38,676 bases of DNA from Alphaproteobacteria bacterium (GCA_947473325.1 CANJEJ010000009.1:1-38676), one strand, 5' to 3'; positions 23,996 through 32,077 are shown, counted from the first letter of the stretch. Program-made: numbers and translations. Notes: generated by a model not told the origin, from the letters alone.

Positions 23996-24577
23996 TCAGG
24001 CGACCCAGGCGCGCAGCGACGCGATGACGAATTTGGTGAACTCCAGCGCCGTGACCTTCATGCCATAGGCGTCGCTCCACGGGCTTTCCCATATCCGGGA
24101 GGTGAAGACGGGATGCGGCACGATCTCCATCTCCGGCATGAAGCGGCGCAGCTCCACCATGCTGCGCGGCATGTGGAAGGTGGAGGTGACGGCGCGCAGC
24201 GAATGGAAGCCTTCCTTGCGCATCCACTCGGCGGCAGCGGCGGCATTGCCCACGGTATCGGGCGCGTCATATTCCAGCACGATGCAGCATTCGAAGCGTG
24301 ACGACAGCTGGCGCAGGCGCTGCTGCGTCAGGAAGGACGAGCCCTCGTTCAGGCCTGTGATGAAGAGCTTTTGCGCCAGCTCGCGCTCGAGCAGGTCGAC
24401 GCCGGTGGCGATGCGCGCCGGTCCGCCGGTCAGCACCACGATGGCGTCGGTCTTGATCGTCTCGTCGGGCTGCAGCGCATTCGTCGTGGTGATGAACCAG
24501 AGGAAGCCGCCGAACCAGACAAAGGCCGCCGCCAGCGCCAGCAGGACCAGGCGACGAAGGAATCGGAACAGGCTCAC
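23996..24577 (-). CDS. YdcF/SanA/ElyC family protein (DUF218)
   Basis: This 193-residue protein has one N-terminal membrane helix (about 10-32) and a periplasmic DUF218 domain. IVVLTGGPARIATGVDLLE, KLFITGL, YDAPDTVGNAAAAAEWM and RAVTSTFHMPRSMVELRR are the usual conserved blocks. Family members (SanA, ElyC, YdcF) affect the cell envelope; ElyC influences peptidoglycan precursor metabolism. Its GTG start overlaps the gmhB stop by four bases (GTGA). Position in an ftsEX operon with plsC suggests a role in envelope growth, which is inference. Confidence 0.85.
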   Translation of the reverse strand: MSLFRFLRRLVLLALAAAFVWFGGFLWFITTTNALQPDETIKTDAIVVLTGGPARIATGVDLLERELAQKLFITGLNEGSSFLTQQRLRQLSSRFECCIVLEYDAPDTVGNAAAAAEWMRKEGFHSLRAVTSTFHMPRSMVELRRFMPEMEIVPHPVFTSRIWESPWSDAYGMKVTALEFTKFVIASLRAWVA

Positions 24578-25122
24578 GCCGCAGCCTTTCCCGTCAGGGC
24601 CCGCGCGGCGGCGGCAAGGTCTGCATGAATTTCAACCGGGTCGACCGCCGCCGGCCAGCCGGCATCGCGCGTCGCTGCGCCCTTGCCGGTCAGCACCAGC
24701 AGGCGGCGCACGCCTGCTGCTGCGGCGGCTTCAAGATCGCGTTTGGCGTCGCCGATCATCACTGTGTCGGCGGGCGCGGCGCGGAAATGCGCCATCGCCT
24801 CGATCAGCATGCCAGGGGCCGGCTTGCGCCGCGGCCCCGCCGCCCAGGGCGGATCGGCGCAGATGTAGATCTTGTCGAGCCGTCCGCCGGCGGCCGACAC
24901 CGCGGCTTGCAGCTTGTCATGGATGCGTTCGAGCATGGCCAGGTCGATCAGCCCGCGTCCCACCACCGACTGGTTGGTGATGACGGCGGTGGCATGGCCC
25001 GCGCGCGTCAGGCTCGCGACGGCCTCCGGTGCGCCGGGCAGGATGTCGAGCTCCTCCGGCGACTTCACGAGGTCGCTGCGGTCGCGGTTGAGGACGCCGT
25101 CGCGGTCGATCAGGACGAGCAT
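24574..25122 (-). CDS. HAD-IIIA hydrolase, D-glycero-D-manno-heptose 1,7-bisphosphate phosphatase-like (GmhB)
   Basis: The 182-residue HAD phosphatase has motif I DRDGVLN (residues 6-12), motif II TNQSVVGRGL and motif IV MIGDAKRDLEAA. Overall order and length match GmhB/HisB-N phosphatases, which make heptose precursors for lipopolysaccharide. Unlike E. coli GmhB, which binds zinc through a CxH...CxC loop before CRKP, this protein has ICADPPWAAGPRRKPAPGML with only one Cys, so the zinc loop is missing. The substrate may therefore differ. It lies 9 bases after ftsX and overlaps ydcF. Confidence 0.8.
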   Translation of the reverse strand: MLVLIDRDGVLNRDRSDLVKSPEELDILPGAPEAVASLTRAGHATAVITNQSVVGRGLIDLAMLERIHDKLQAAVSAAGGRLDKIYICADPPWAAGPRRKPAPGMLIEAMAHFRAAPADTVMIGDAKRDLEAAAAAGVRRLLVLTGKGAATRDAGWPAAVDPVEIHADLAAAARALTGKAAA

Positions 25123-25131
25123 GACGCTTCT

Positions 25132-26037
25132 CTACAGCACCTGGCGCAAGGTGCGCATGACGGTCAGCCGCGCGGTGCCCATGGCAACCAGGCCGGCGAC
25201 GACGGGAATAAGCAGGCCGCCGGCCAGCCACAACACCAGCGAAATGGAAAGCTGTTCGGGCAGGCGCAGGCCGGCCACCGGCAAGGCGACCTCGCCCGCG
25301 ATGACACCGAGCGCGGCCACGGTGGCGGCCGCCAGCACGACGCCGATGATGCCGCCGAGCAGCCCGTGCCACAGCGCATTGGTGACGAACTGGCGCGCGA
25401 TATAGGCATCGCGCGCGCCGATCAGGTGCAGCAGTTCGATCGTTTCGCGGTGCATGGAAAGCCCGGCGCGGGTCGCGAAGACGATGATCGCCACGGCGGC
25501 CAGCGCGACCAGCAGCATGACCACGCCGGCCACAAGCTGGACCGAACGCGCGAGCCGCACCAGCCGTTCAAGATAGACGCCGTTGTCGCTGACGCGCGCA
25601 CCCGGCACCACGCCCGCCAGGTTGCGCTGCAGGGCGACGAGATCGATGCGCGCGCCGGGGTCGAGCGTCACGTCGATCAGCACCGGCACGGGCAGGTCAG
25701 CCGGCAGGTTGCCCTTGCCGAGCCATGGTTCGAGCAGGCTTTCGAGGTCGCTCGCGGGCACCGGCTGGGCCGTGGCGATCCCGGCTGTTTCCAGCAACAG
25801 GCTGACCGCGGTGTCGGTGCGTGCGGCGGTCTCGGCGACCGATGCGTCGCCGCGCCCGCCGGGCAGTTGCACGGTCAGTGTGCCGCGCAGGCCTTCGCTC
25901 CAGCGGTCGACGGTGGCGCCCACCACCACCGCACCCGCCAGCGCCAGCGTGGCGAGATAGACCATCGCCGCAACCATCAGGGGGATGAAGCGCCGGGCCG
26001 TGTCGCGGTTGAGCTGCAGTTCGGAGCGGTGGAACAT
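25132..26037 (-). CDS. ftsX: Cell division protein FtsX
   Basis: The 301-residue integral membrane protein is the permease-like partner of FtsE. It has one N-terminal membrane helix (about 19-42), a large periplasmic domain containing VPVLIDVTLDPGARIDL, then three C-terminal helices (about 165-190, 215-245 and 260-285) around ARQFVTNALWHGLLGGIIG. HRETIELLHLIGARDAYIA is the conserved FtsX cytoplasmic coupling segment. FtsEX controls peptidoglycan hydrolases at the septum. The ATG at 26037 overlaps the ftsE stop (TGATG); a GTG three bases earlier would give a GTGA overlap. Confidence 0.92.
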   Translation of the reverse strand: MFHRSELQLNRDTARRFIPLMVAAMVYLATLALAGAVVVGATVDRWSEGLRGTLTVQLPGGRGDASVAETAARTDTAVSLLLETAGIATAQPVPASDLESLLEPWLGKGNLPADLPVPVLIDVTLDPGARIDLVALQRNLAGVVPGARVSDNGVYLERLVRLARSVQLVAGVVMLLVALAAVAIIVFATRAGLSMHRETIELLHLIGARDAYIARQFVTNALWHGLLGGIIGVVLAAATVAALGVIAGEVALPVAGLRLPEQLSISLVLWLAGGLLIPVVAGLVAMGTARLTVMRTLRQVL

Positions 26038-26750
26038 CACGCCCCCGGCAGGGGGTCGACGCGGCGCAGCCGGTCGACGCCGGTCGGGGCGGGACGGTGG
26101 AGCGTCAGGTCACCGCCCTGCAGCCGCAATTCGGGGCGGCGGAAGGTCGAGACCAACGAGCGGTCATGGGTGGCGATCACCACCGTGGTGCCGATCTTGT
26201 TGAGCTCCTCGAAGAGGCGAAGGATGCGCAGGCCCTGGTCGAGGTCGATGTTGCCGGTCGGCTCGTCGGCCAGCAGCAGGCTCGGCCGGCCGATCACCGC
26301 CCGGGCGATGGCGACGCGCTGCTTTTCCCCGTCCGAAAGGGTGGGGGGCTTGGCGTTGACCTGGCCCGACAGGCCGACCCAGGACAGAAGCTCGGTCACA
26401 TGGGCCTCGATCTGCTCTTTCTTGGCCCCGGCGATGCGCAGGGGCAGGGCCACATTTTCCAATGCCGTCAGATGGTTAATGAGGCGGAAGTCCTGGAAGA
26501 CGACACCAATGCGGCGGCGCAGCGGCGGCAGTTCGGGGCGCTTCAGGACGGTGACGTCACGGCCGAACAGGCGCACCAGACCTCGGGTTGGGCGCTGGGC
26601 CAGATACATCAGCTTGAGCAGCGAGGTCTTGCCCGCGCCGCTGGGGCCGGTCAGGAAATGGAAGGACCCGCCTTCCAGCTCGAAGGAAATGTCGCGCAGG
26701 ATCTCGGGTCCCGAGCCATAGCGCACACCGACATTTTCGAAGCGAACCAC
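26037..26750 (-). CDS. ftsE: Cell division ATP-binding protein FtsE
   Basis: This ABC ATPase powers or signals through FtsX. Walker A is GPSGAGKTS, Q-loop VVFQDFRLI, signature LSDGEKQRVA (usually LSGGEQQR), Walker B LLLADEPTGNID and H-loop ATHD. It is 237 residues from the GTG at 26750 (VVRFENVGVRYGSGPEIL), the usual FtsE N-terminus, with GGGGA 10 bases upstream. An ATG at 26795 would add 15 residues and remains possible. It is the first gene of the ftsE-ftsX-gmhB-ydcF-plsC operon and divergent from the zinc-ribbon gene, an arrangement common in Alphaproteobacteria. The C-terminal tail (about 20 residues, Pro/Arg-rich) is longer than in E. coli. Confidence 0.92.
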   Translation of the reverse strand: MVRFENVGVRYGSGPEILRDISFELEGGSFHFLTGPSGAGKTSLLKLMYLAQRPTRGLVRLFGRDVTVLKRPELPPLRRRIGVVFQDFRLINHLTALENVALPLRIAGAKKEQIEAHVTELLSWVGLSGQVNAKPPTLSDGEKQRVAIARAVIGRPSLLLADEPTGNIDLDQGLRILRLFEELNKIGTTVVIATHDRSLVSTFRRPELRLQGGDLTLHRPAPTGVDRLRRVDPLPGA

Positions 26751-26825
26751 GCCGTTCCGTTCCCCGCTGTGCTGAACCGCCAGATTCGCACGCATTCCCA
26801 CGCTTGCGCCAGCCGGACACCGCGC

Positions 26826-26854
26826 TTGCGCCGTGATAGCCAAAGCCCTATAAG
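26826..26854 (+). promoter_or_regulatory. Candidate promoter of the zinc-ribbon gene
   Basis: TTGCGC (26826-26831), 17 bases, then TATAAG (26849-26854, 5 of 6 matches) lies about 30 bases before the ATG at 26885. Confidence 0.4.
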
Positions 26855-26871
26855 GATTCCGTTTAAGAATC
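26855..26871. promoter_or_regulatory. Pair of GANTC (CcrM) sites in the ftsE / zinc-ribbon divergent region
   Basis: GATTC (26855-26859) and GAATC (26867-26871) form an inverted pair around a 7-base spacer containing TTTAA. GANTC is methylated by CcrM in many Alphaproteobacteria, and GcrA uses methylated sites to time cell-division genes. The link to ftsE here is inference, since single GANTC sites also occur in other spacers of this window. Confidence 0.35.
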
Positions 26872-26884
26872 AATGGCCTAGGGC

Positions 26885-27586
26885 ATGATTGTCACCTGCC
26901 CGAATTGCGCGACCCGATACCAGATCGAACCCGACGCCCTTGTTCCCAACGGGCGCTATTTGCGTTGCGTGAAGTGCAGCCACCAGTGGCTGGAACGACC
27001 GTCCGCTGCCGGCGGTGCCGAAGCACCGGAAGAGGACAATTTCGACGACCTGCTGAGCCCGCCGCGGCGCACCCGCCGGCCACCGGCACGCCGTCCCGGT
27101 GCCCGTGGCCGCACGCCGCCAAAACGCAGCCGTCTCGCGAAGATCATGCCCTGGGCGGCGCTGGCCGCGGTGCTGGTCGGCATCCTGGGCGGCGTCGTTC
27201 TGCTGCAGAAGCCGATCGTCTCGATCTTCCCGCCGGCGGCGCCGCTCTACGCGATGCTTGGCCTTGGCGAGCCCGCGCCGGTGCAGCGTTTTGAAGTGCG
27301 CAACGTCATCACCGAGCAGCGCCGCGACGGCGACAATGTGGTGATCGAGGTGAAGGGCGAGGTGCACAACCTCACCAACGAGGTGCAGAGCCTGCCGCAG
27401 CTCATTGCCGTCTTGCGTGATGTCAACGAGCGGGAAATCCAGTTCTGGAAGTTCAACGGCCCGGTGCCCGAACTGCAGCCCGGCCAGACGACGGAATTCA
27501 CCACCAGCATCACCAATCCGCCGGCCAACGCGCGGAGCCTGATCGTCAACTTCGCGGCGCCCGATCCTCCTCCCGCCGGCGGCTGA
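26885..27586 (+). CDS. MJ0042-type zinc-ribbon, single-TM protein (DUF3426-like)
   Basis: The 233-residue protein begins with a zinc ribbon: C5, C8 (CPNC), C28 and C31 (CVKC) with RYQIEPDAL between them, the MJ0042/zinc_ribbon_5 pattern. A Pro/Arg-rich linker (about 55-85) and one membrane helix (about 88-110, IMPWAALAAVLVGILGGVVLL) follow. The extracytoplasmic domain includes GEVHNLTNEVQSLPQLIAVL and TTEFTTSITNPP, as in DUF3426 proteins. Function is unknown. Such proteins are repeatedly found divergent from ftsEX in Alphaproteobacteria, so an envelope or division role is plausible. hpt starts 13 bases downstream. Confidence 0.85.
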   Translation: MIVTCPNCATRYQIEPDALVPNGRYLRCVKCSHQWLERPSAAGGAEAPEEDNFDDLLSPPRRTRRPPARRPGARGRTPPKRSRLAKIMPWAALAAVLVGILGGVVLLQKPIVSIFPPAAPLYAMLGLGEPAPVQRFEVRNVITEQRRDGDNVVIEVKGEVHNLTNEVQSLPQLIAVLRDVNEREIQFWKFNGPVPELQPGQTTEFTTSITNPPANARSLIVNFAAPDPPPAGG

Positions 27587-27599
27587 CACGCGCCGCCGC

Positions 27600-28133
27600 A
27601 TGCCGCCTCCCGGCATTTCCGTCCTCTTCGATGCCGGGCAGATCGCCGCGCGCCTGCAAGAACTCGCCGGTGAAATCGCCGCGGCCATGGGCCCCGACAT
27701 CCTGCTGGTGTCGATCCTCAAGGGCAGCTTCGTCTTTTCTGCCGACCTGATCCGCGCCCTCTATCACGCCGGCATGCGGCCCGAGGTGGATTTCCTCACG
27801 CTTTCCAGCTATGGCGCGGGCACGCAAAGCCGCGGCGATGTGCGCATCGTGCGCGATGTCGACGATCCGGTGGCGGGCCGCCAGGTGCTGCTGGTCGACG
27901 ACATCCTGGAGTCCGGCCGCACGCTGTCCTTTGCGCGCGACCTCCTGCAGCAGCGCGGCGCGGCAGCGGTGAAGCTCGCCGTGTTCCTGGACAAGCCGGT
28001 GCCGCGCGCGGTGCCCTGCGAGGCGGACTTCCGCGCCTTCCTCTGCCCTGAGCGTTTCGTGATCGGCTATGGCCTCGACCACGCCCACCGCTATCGCGAA
28101 CTGCCCTTCGTTGGCGCGCTCGACGGGATGTAA
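27600..28133 (+). CDS. hpt: Hypoxanthine phosphoribosyltransferase
   Basis: The 177-residue type I phosphoribosyltransferase salvages hypoxanthine (and often guanine) to IMP/GMP with PRPP. ILKGSFVFSADLIRAL (39-54) is the conserved pyrophosphate loop region, VDFLTLSSYG follows, and the PRPP motif is VLLVDDILESGRTL (96-109). FLCPERFVIGYGLDHAHRYRELPFVG is the C-terminal purine-binding region typical of Hpt. Length is normal. It lies 13 bases downstream of the zinc-ribbon gene and is probably co-transcribed. Its ATG has only a weak GGCGG upstream. Confidence 0.93.
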   Translation: MPPPGISVLFDAGQIAARLQELAGEIAAAMGPDILLVSILKGSFVFSADLIRALYHAGMRPEVDFLTLSSYGAGTQSRGDVRIVRDVDDPVAGRQVLLVDDILESGRTLSFARDLLQQRGAAAVKLAVFLDKPVPRAVPCEADFRAFLCPERFVIGYGLDHAHRYRELPFVGALDGM

Positions 28134-28139
28134 CTGTTT

Positions 28140-28160
28140 CCTCTCCCGCAAGGGGTGAGG
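28140..28160. terminator. Possible bidirectional hairpin between hpt and the TIGR02302 gene
   Basis: CCTCTCCC (28140-28147), a GCAA loop and GGGGTGAGG (28152-28160) can form an imperfect stem in the 39-base gap between converging genes. There is a short TTT before it on the minus-strand exit side (as AAA) but no real T tract. It resembles a shortened version of the element at 1844-1942. Confidence 0.35.
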
Positions 28161-28172
28161 AGGTGGTGTGGA

Positions 28173-30659
28173 CTAGAACCGCCGCAGCAGACGTTCGATA
28201 TAGTCGGTTTCGGTCTGCGAGCGGGTGCGGTCGCCGGCGCGGCGATAGAGCTCGCGCAGGATTTCGCGCGTGCGCTGGATCTCGGCCTCTTCCGGAATGG
28301 CGACGCGTTCGTCGTCGGTGTTGCCAAGCCCGGCCTGCGGCCGACCCAGCGGATCGCGGCCGACGCGATTCATCGGATTGGCGCCGCCCTCGAAGCTGCC
28401 CGGGTCCTGGCCCATCGCTTCCATCAGGTCGCGCATCACCGAATTGGCGCCCTGGCGCAGCTGGTCGAGCGCATCGGTCATCGGGCCCACGGCCTGGCCA
28501 GGGCGGCGTGCTTCCAGTTCGCCACGCGCGTCGTTCATCGAGCGTTCGGCGCGGCCCAGCGCACCGGGGATATCCTGTCCCGCCTCGCCCAGGCGGCGCA
28601 TCATCTCGCCCAGCATGCGGCGCAGGTTTTCCTGCTTGTCGGCCATCGGGCCAGTGCCCTGCTGGCCCTGTTGTCCCTGACCCTGCTGGCCACGCTGGCC
28701 TTGCTGACCCTGCTGGCCGCGCTGTCCTTGCTGGCCCTGTTGCCCGGGCTGGCCGGGCTGCGCCTGCTGCTGGCGGAAGGCTTCATCCAGCAGTTCCTGC
28801 TGCATGCGCATCAGGTCGCTGAGCTCGTTCAGCAGGCCTTCGGCGTCGCCTTCCATCATCTCGGCCATCATGCCTTCGCGCATGTTCTCGAGCATCTTGC
28901 GCAGCTGCGCCATCAGGTCCTTGGCCGCGTCCTTGGCGCCGCCGCGCGCCAGGTCTTCCGCCCGCTGCAGCATCTTCTGCAGGTCTTCCGCCTGCATCAT
29001 CTGGCCCGGCGTCATCTGCGGCATCTTCTCGCCGGACTGCTGGCGCTGCAGCGCGCGTTCGGCCAGTGCCTGCATGAAGCGATTCATCGCGTCACGCACT
29101 TCCTGCATCTTCTGGCGGATTTCCTCGTCCGAGGCATCGCGCGACAGCGCTTCCTGCAGGGCATCCTGTGCCGCGCGCAGGTCGGATTCGGCCAGCGACA
29201 GGTTGCCGTCCTCGATGCGCAGCGCGACGTTCCACAGCATATCGGTAATGTTCTTGCGCTCGGCCTCGTTCACCGCTTCGCTGCGCAGCCGCGTGTTGGC
29301 GATGCGCAGCACCAGGAAGGCCGTGGTGTCGTCGTAATACTTGTAGGGCTCGCGCGAGATGCGGTCGATCGTTCTGGCAACGGTGTTGCGCTTCTCCGGC
29401 GCCAGCAGCAGCACCTTGCGCTGCTCGACGATGGCGCGCGCCACCGGGTGGCGGAACTGGCGTTCCGGCAGCACCACCTCGACCTCGGCGGAATGGCCCT
29501 GCTGGTCGATCTCGTCGACAGCGTGCAGCTGCACCACCACCGGCAGTCCGGCCCAGGGATGCGGCGTCAGGTCGTGATAGCTCGTTTCCTTGGCGACCGT
29601 GTGGCCAGCGCGCGTTAGCGGCAGGTCGAGCGTCATCGTCTCGTCGTTGTCGAGCCGCTTGATCGTGCCGGTGACCTTGACGAGGCCGTAGTCGTCCTTC
29701 GCCTCATAGGCGAGGCGGAAGGCGTCGCGGCCGCTCGCGCCCGGTTCGCTGGTGAAGCCGACAGTTGGAAGGCGGTCGGGCACGATGGCGATCGGCCAGC
29801 TGCCCAACGGGCGTTTGCCCTGCTGGATGGCGACCGATGTCCCTTTGGTGATGGTGGCCTGCAGGTCGTAGTTGCGATTCTCGCCGGCGTTGAACGGCGT
29901 GTGCTTGCCGTCGAGATGCAGCTCGGGCGGGCGCGACGGGCCTTGCACGCGGGCGAACAGCACGCTGCCCACCGGCACCTTGATCGCATCGGCGTTCTCG
30001 CTGTGCTGCAGGAAGATCGGCGCCTTGCCGGTGTAGCCGGGCGGCGTGATCCACGCATCGATGGTGACCGGCGTGCTGGCGGCGAGTTCGATGGTCGGCG
30101 ACACGGCCTGCACGGCGCGTTCGGGCGCGTCGGCGCCAGCGAAGGCAATGCCGATGACGAGCAGCAAGGCGAAGACGACGCGCAGGCCCCAGGGGTCGGC
30201 GCGGCGGCCAAGGCCCGCGGCGGGCCAGCCCACTTTCAGGTTGCGCGCGGCGGCAGCGGCGCGGCGCTGATGCTCGGCCCACAGCGCATCCATACTGGGA
30301 TCGCCATCGACCGCCGGGCGGTCTTCCAGGGTTTCGAGCGGCCGGTGCGTAAGCCCACTGGCGGTTTCGATCCGGCGCCGGGCGCTGGTGTCCTGCGGCA
30401 TGTTCAGGCCGCGCAGGCCGAAGACCACGCCACCAATGGTGGCGGCGATGAACAGGACGAAGGCGGCCAGGTGCAGCCACCAGGGCGCCGCCTGCCAGGC
30501 GCCGAACATGGCGAGGATCAGGTAGAAGACGACCAGGGCGAGTGAGGGCCACAGCGCGGGCCAGACCTGTTCCCACAACAGGGCCGCGCGGGCGAGCCAC
30601 AGGCGGTAACCCACCGGTGCTGCAGAAGTCGTTTCAGGAGACACCGGTTTGCCGCTCAT
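28173..30659 (-). CDS. TIGR02302 / DUF4175 family membrane protein
   Basis: The 828-residue protein matches the alphaproteobacterial TIGR02302 family (DUF4175), of unknown function. Membrane helices lie at about 35-55, 62-85 and 160-180. A periplasmic beta-rich region (about 190-420) includes ITPPGYTGKAPIFLQ, AYEAKDDYGLVKVTGTI and VQLHAVDEIDQQGHSAEV. Then comes a long helical, Met/Gln-rich coiled region (about 430-630) and a collagen-like Gly-Gln tract (about 633-670). The C-terminus ends IERLLRRF. The ATG is at 30659, 14 bases after the lysA stop. It is the last gene of argH-lipoprotein-lysA-TIGR02302, an arrangement I recall from related genomes. Confidence 0.88.
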   Translation of the reverse strand: MSGKPVSPETTSAAPVGYRLWLARAALLWEQVWPALWPSLALVVFYLILAMFGAWQAAPWWLHLAAFVLFIAATIGGVVFGLRGLNMPQDTSARRRIETASGLTHRPLETLEDRPAVDGDPSMDALWAEHQRRAAAAARNLKVGWPAAGLGRRADPWGLRVVFALLLVIGIAFAGADAPERAVQAVSPTIELAASTPVTIDAWITPPGYTGKAPIFLQHSENADAIKVPVGSVLFARVQGPSRPPELHLDGKHTPFNAGENRNYDLQATITKGTSVAIQQGKRPLGSWPIAIVPDRLPTVGFTSEPGASGRDAFRLAYEAKDDYGLVKVTGTIKRLDNDETMTLDLPLTRAGHTVAKETSYHDLTPHPWAGLPVVVQLHAVDEIDQQGHSAEVEVVLPERQFRHPVARAIVEQRKVLLLAPEKRNTVARTIDRISREPYKYYDDTTAFLVLRIANTRLRSEAVNEAERKNITDMLWNVALRIEDGNLSLAESDLRAAQDALQEALSRDASDEEIRQKMQEVRDAMNRFMQALAERALQRQQSGEKMPQMTPGQMMQAEDLQKMLQRAEDLARGGAKDAAKDLMAQLRKMLENMREGMMAEMMEGDAEGLLNELSDLMRMQQELLDEAFRQQQAQPGQPGQQGQQGQRGQQGQQGQRGQQGQGQQGQQGTGPMADKQENLRRMLGEMMRRLGEAGQDIPGALGRAERSMNDARGELEARRPGQAVGPMTDALDQLRQGANSVMRDLMEAMGQDPGSFEGGANPMNRVGRDPLGRPQAGLGNTDDERVAIPEEAEIQRTREILRELYRRAGDRTRSQTETDYIERLLRRF
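28650..28763 (-). repeat. Collagen-like Gly-X-Gln coding repeat inside the TIGR02302 gene
   Basis: About 110 bases consist of degenerate 9-base units (CTGCTGGCC-like on the plus strand) that translate as GQQGQQGQR-type triplets, roughly residues 633-670. Unit number is likely to vary between strains by slippage. Family members generally carry a Gln/Gly-rich stretch here. Confidence 0.8.
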
Positions 30660-30673
30660 GTCGTCGCCTGCGT

Positions 30674-31954
30674 CTAGGTTGACCGGCCCGCCGTCAGCCA
30701 GTCAGGAATCACATCCGCGGAAAGCAGGTCCTCGTAGGTCGGGCGGGGGCGGATCACCGCAAAATCAGCCCCGTTCACAAGGACTTCCGGCACGAGCAAC
30801 CGCGCGTTGTAGCTCGACGCCATCACCGCACCGTAGGCTCCGGCCGAACGCACCGCGAGTAAATCGTCCGCGATCAGGTCAGGCATGGGGCGATCCAGCG
30901 CCAGGACATCGCCAGTTTCGCAGACGGGCCCGACGATGTCGACACGCCTACGCGGCGCGTCGTCGTCCGGTTCCTTGACGGGAACGACCTCGTGATGGGC
31001 GTCATACAAGGTCGGCCGGATCAGGTCGTTCATGGCGGCATCGACGATGGCAAAACGCTTGTGCTCGGTTTCCTTCAGGTAGATCAGCCGGGTCACCAGG
31101 ATGCCGGCATTGGCCACCAGCAGCCGGCCGGGCTCGAAGAACAGCCGGCAACCCAGGTTTGAGGTCACGCGCTTCACCATCGCGGCATAGTCGGCGGGGC
31201 TCGGTGGGTTGTCCCCGCTGCGGTACTGCACACCCAGGCCTCCGCCGAGGTCGAGGTGGTCGATGGCGATGCCGTCGTCGCGCAGGGTCTGCACGGCGCC
31301 AGCGACGATGCGGAAAGCCGCCTCGAACGGGGCGAGGCTCGTCAGCTGCGAGCCGATATGGACGGTGATGCCGCTGACCTTGATGCCGGGCAGTCTGGCC
31401 GCCTGGGCAAAGACGGCGCGCGCCTGCGGCCAGGGAATGCCGAACTTGTTTTCCTTCTTGCCGGTCGAGATTTTGGCATGGGTCGCGGCATCGACATCGG
31501 GGTTGATGCGGATGGCGACCTGGGCAGTCATGCCGCGCCCTGAAGCGACCTCGGACAAGGCCAGCAGCTCGGGCTCGGATTCGACATTGAATTGCAGGAT
31601 ACCGAGCGAAAGGGCGGCGGCCATTTCCTGCTTCGTCTTGCCGACACCGGAAAAGACGATCTTCTGCGGCGGCACACCGGCGGAAATGGCGAGGCGTATC
31701 TCGCCTTCCGACACCGTGTCGGCCCCCGCGCCCAGCTGGGCGAACAGCGCGACGACGGCGCGGTTGGAATTGGCCTTCATCGCATAGCAGACGGTCGCGT
31801 CGGTGCCGCTGAAGGCGTCGGCGAAGGCGCGATACTGCGCCTGCATCATGCCGGCGGAATAGGCATAGAAGGGTGTGCCGACGGCGCGCGCGATGTCCTC
31901 GACGGCGACGTCCTCGACGAACAGGCGCCCGTCGCGATAGGCAAACAGATCCAT
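30674..31954 (-). CDS. lysA: Diaminopimelate decarboxylase
   Basis: The 426-residue fold-III PLP enzyme converts meso-diaminopimelate to L-lysine, the last step of lysine synthesis. The PLP lysine is K60 in CYAMKANSN. HIGSQ, the glycine loop LGGGLGVQY, FEPGRLLVANAG and the active-site Cys in GPVCETGDVLA are all present. Length and N-terminus (MDLFAYRDGRLFVEDV) are normal. It starts 9 bases after the stop of the small lipoprotein gene and lies within the argH-lipoprotein-lysA-TIGR02302 operon. Confidence 0.96.
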   Translation of the reverse strand: MDLFAYRDGRLFVEDVAVEDIARAVGTPFYAYSAGMMQAQYRAFADAFSGTDATVCYAMKANSNRAVVALFAQLGAGADTVSEGEIRLAISAGVPPQKIVFSGVGKTKQEMAAALSLGILQFNVESEPELLALSEVASGRGMTAQVAIRINPDVDAATHAKISTGKKENKFGIPWPQARAVFAQAARLPGIKVSGITVHIGSQLTSLAPFEAAFRIVAGAVQTLRDDGIAIDHLDLGGGLGVQYRSGDNPPSPADYAAMVKRVTSNLGCRLFFEPGRLLVANAGILVTRLIYLKETEHKRFAIVDAAMNDLIRPTLYDAHHEVVPVKEPDDDAPRRRVDIVGPVCETGDVLALDRPMPDLIADDLLAVRSAGAYGAVMASSYNARLLVPEVLVNGADFAVIRPRPTYEDLLSADVIPDWLTAGRST

Positions 31955-31963
31955 GAGGGGCGC

Positions 31964-32077
31964 TTACCGGGCCTGGTTGCGCGGCGGCGGCTGCTCGGGC
32001 TCGCCCTTCTTGCCGCAGGCGGCAAGGCCGCTTGAGGCCATCAGCGCGACCAACATCAACACCAGCGTCTTCTTCAT
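31964..32077 (-). CDS. Small lipoprotein (LptM/YifL-like) between argH and lysA
   Basis: A 37-codon gene starts at the ATG at 32077, one base after the argH stop (TGAGATG), and ends with TAA at 31964-31966. The product begins MKKTLVLMLVALMASSGLAA and carries the lipobox LAAC with Cys21, followed by GKKGEPEQPPP and a short polar tail. This fits the tiny prokaryotic lipoprotein-attachment family that includes E. coli LptM (YifL), also located next to lysA-type genes. LptM helps assemble the LptDE lipopolysaccharide translocon; that role here is inference. AAGGA lies 9 bases upstream, inside argH. Confidence 0.8.
   Translation of the reverse strand: MKKTLVLMLVALMASSGLAACGKKGEPEQPPPRNQAR

Noticed and set aside
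24625-26721. 698-codon plus-strand frame
   Set aside because: Antisense across gmhB, ftsX and ftsE; no domain visible.
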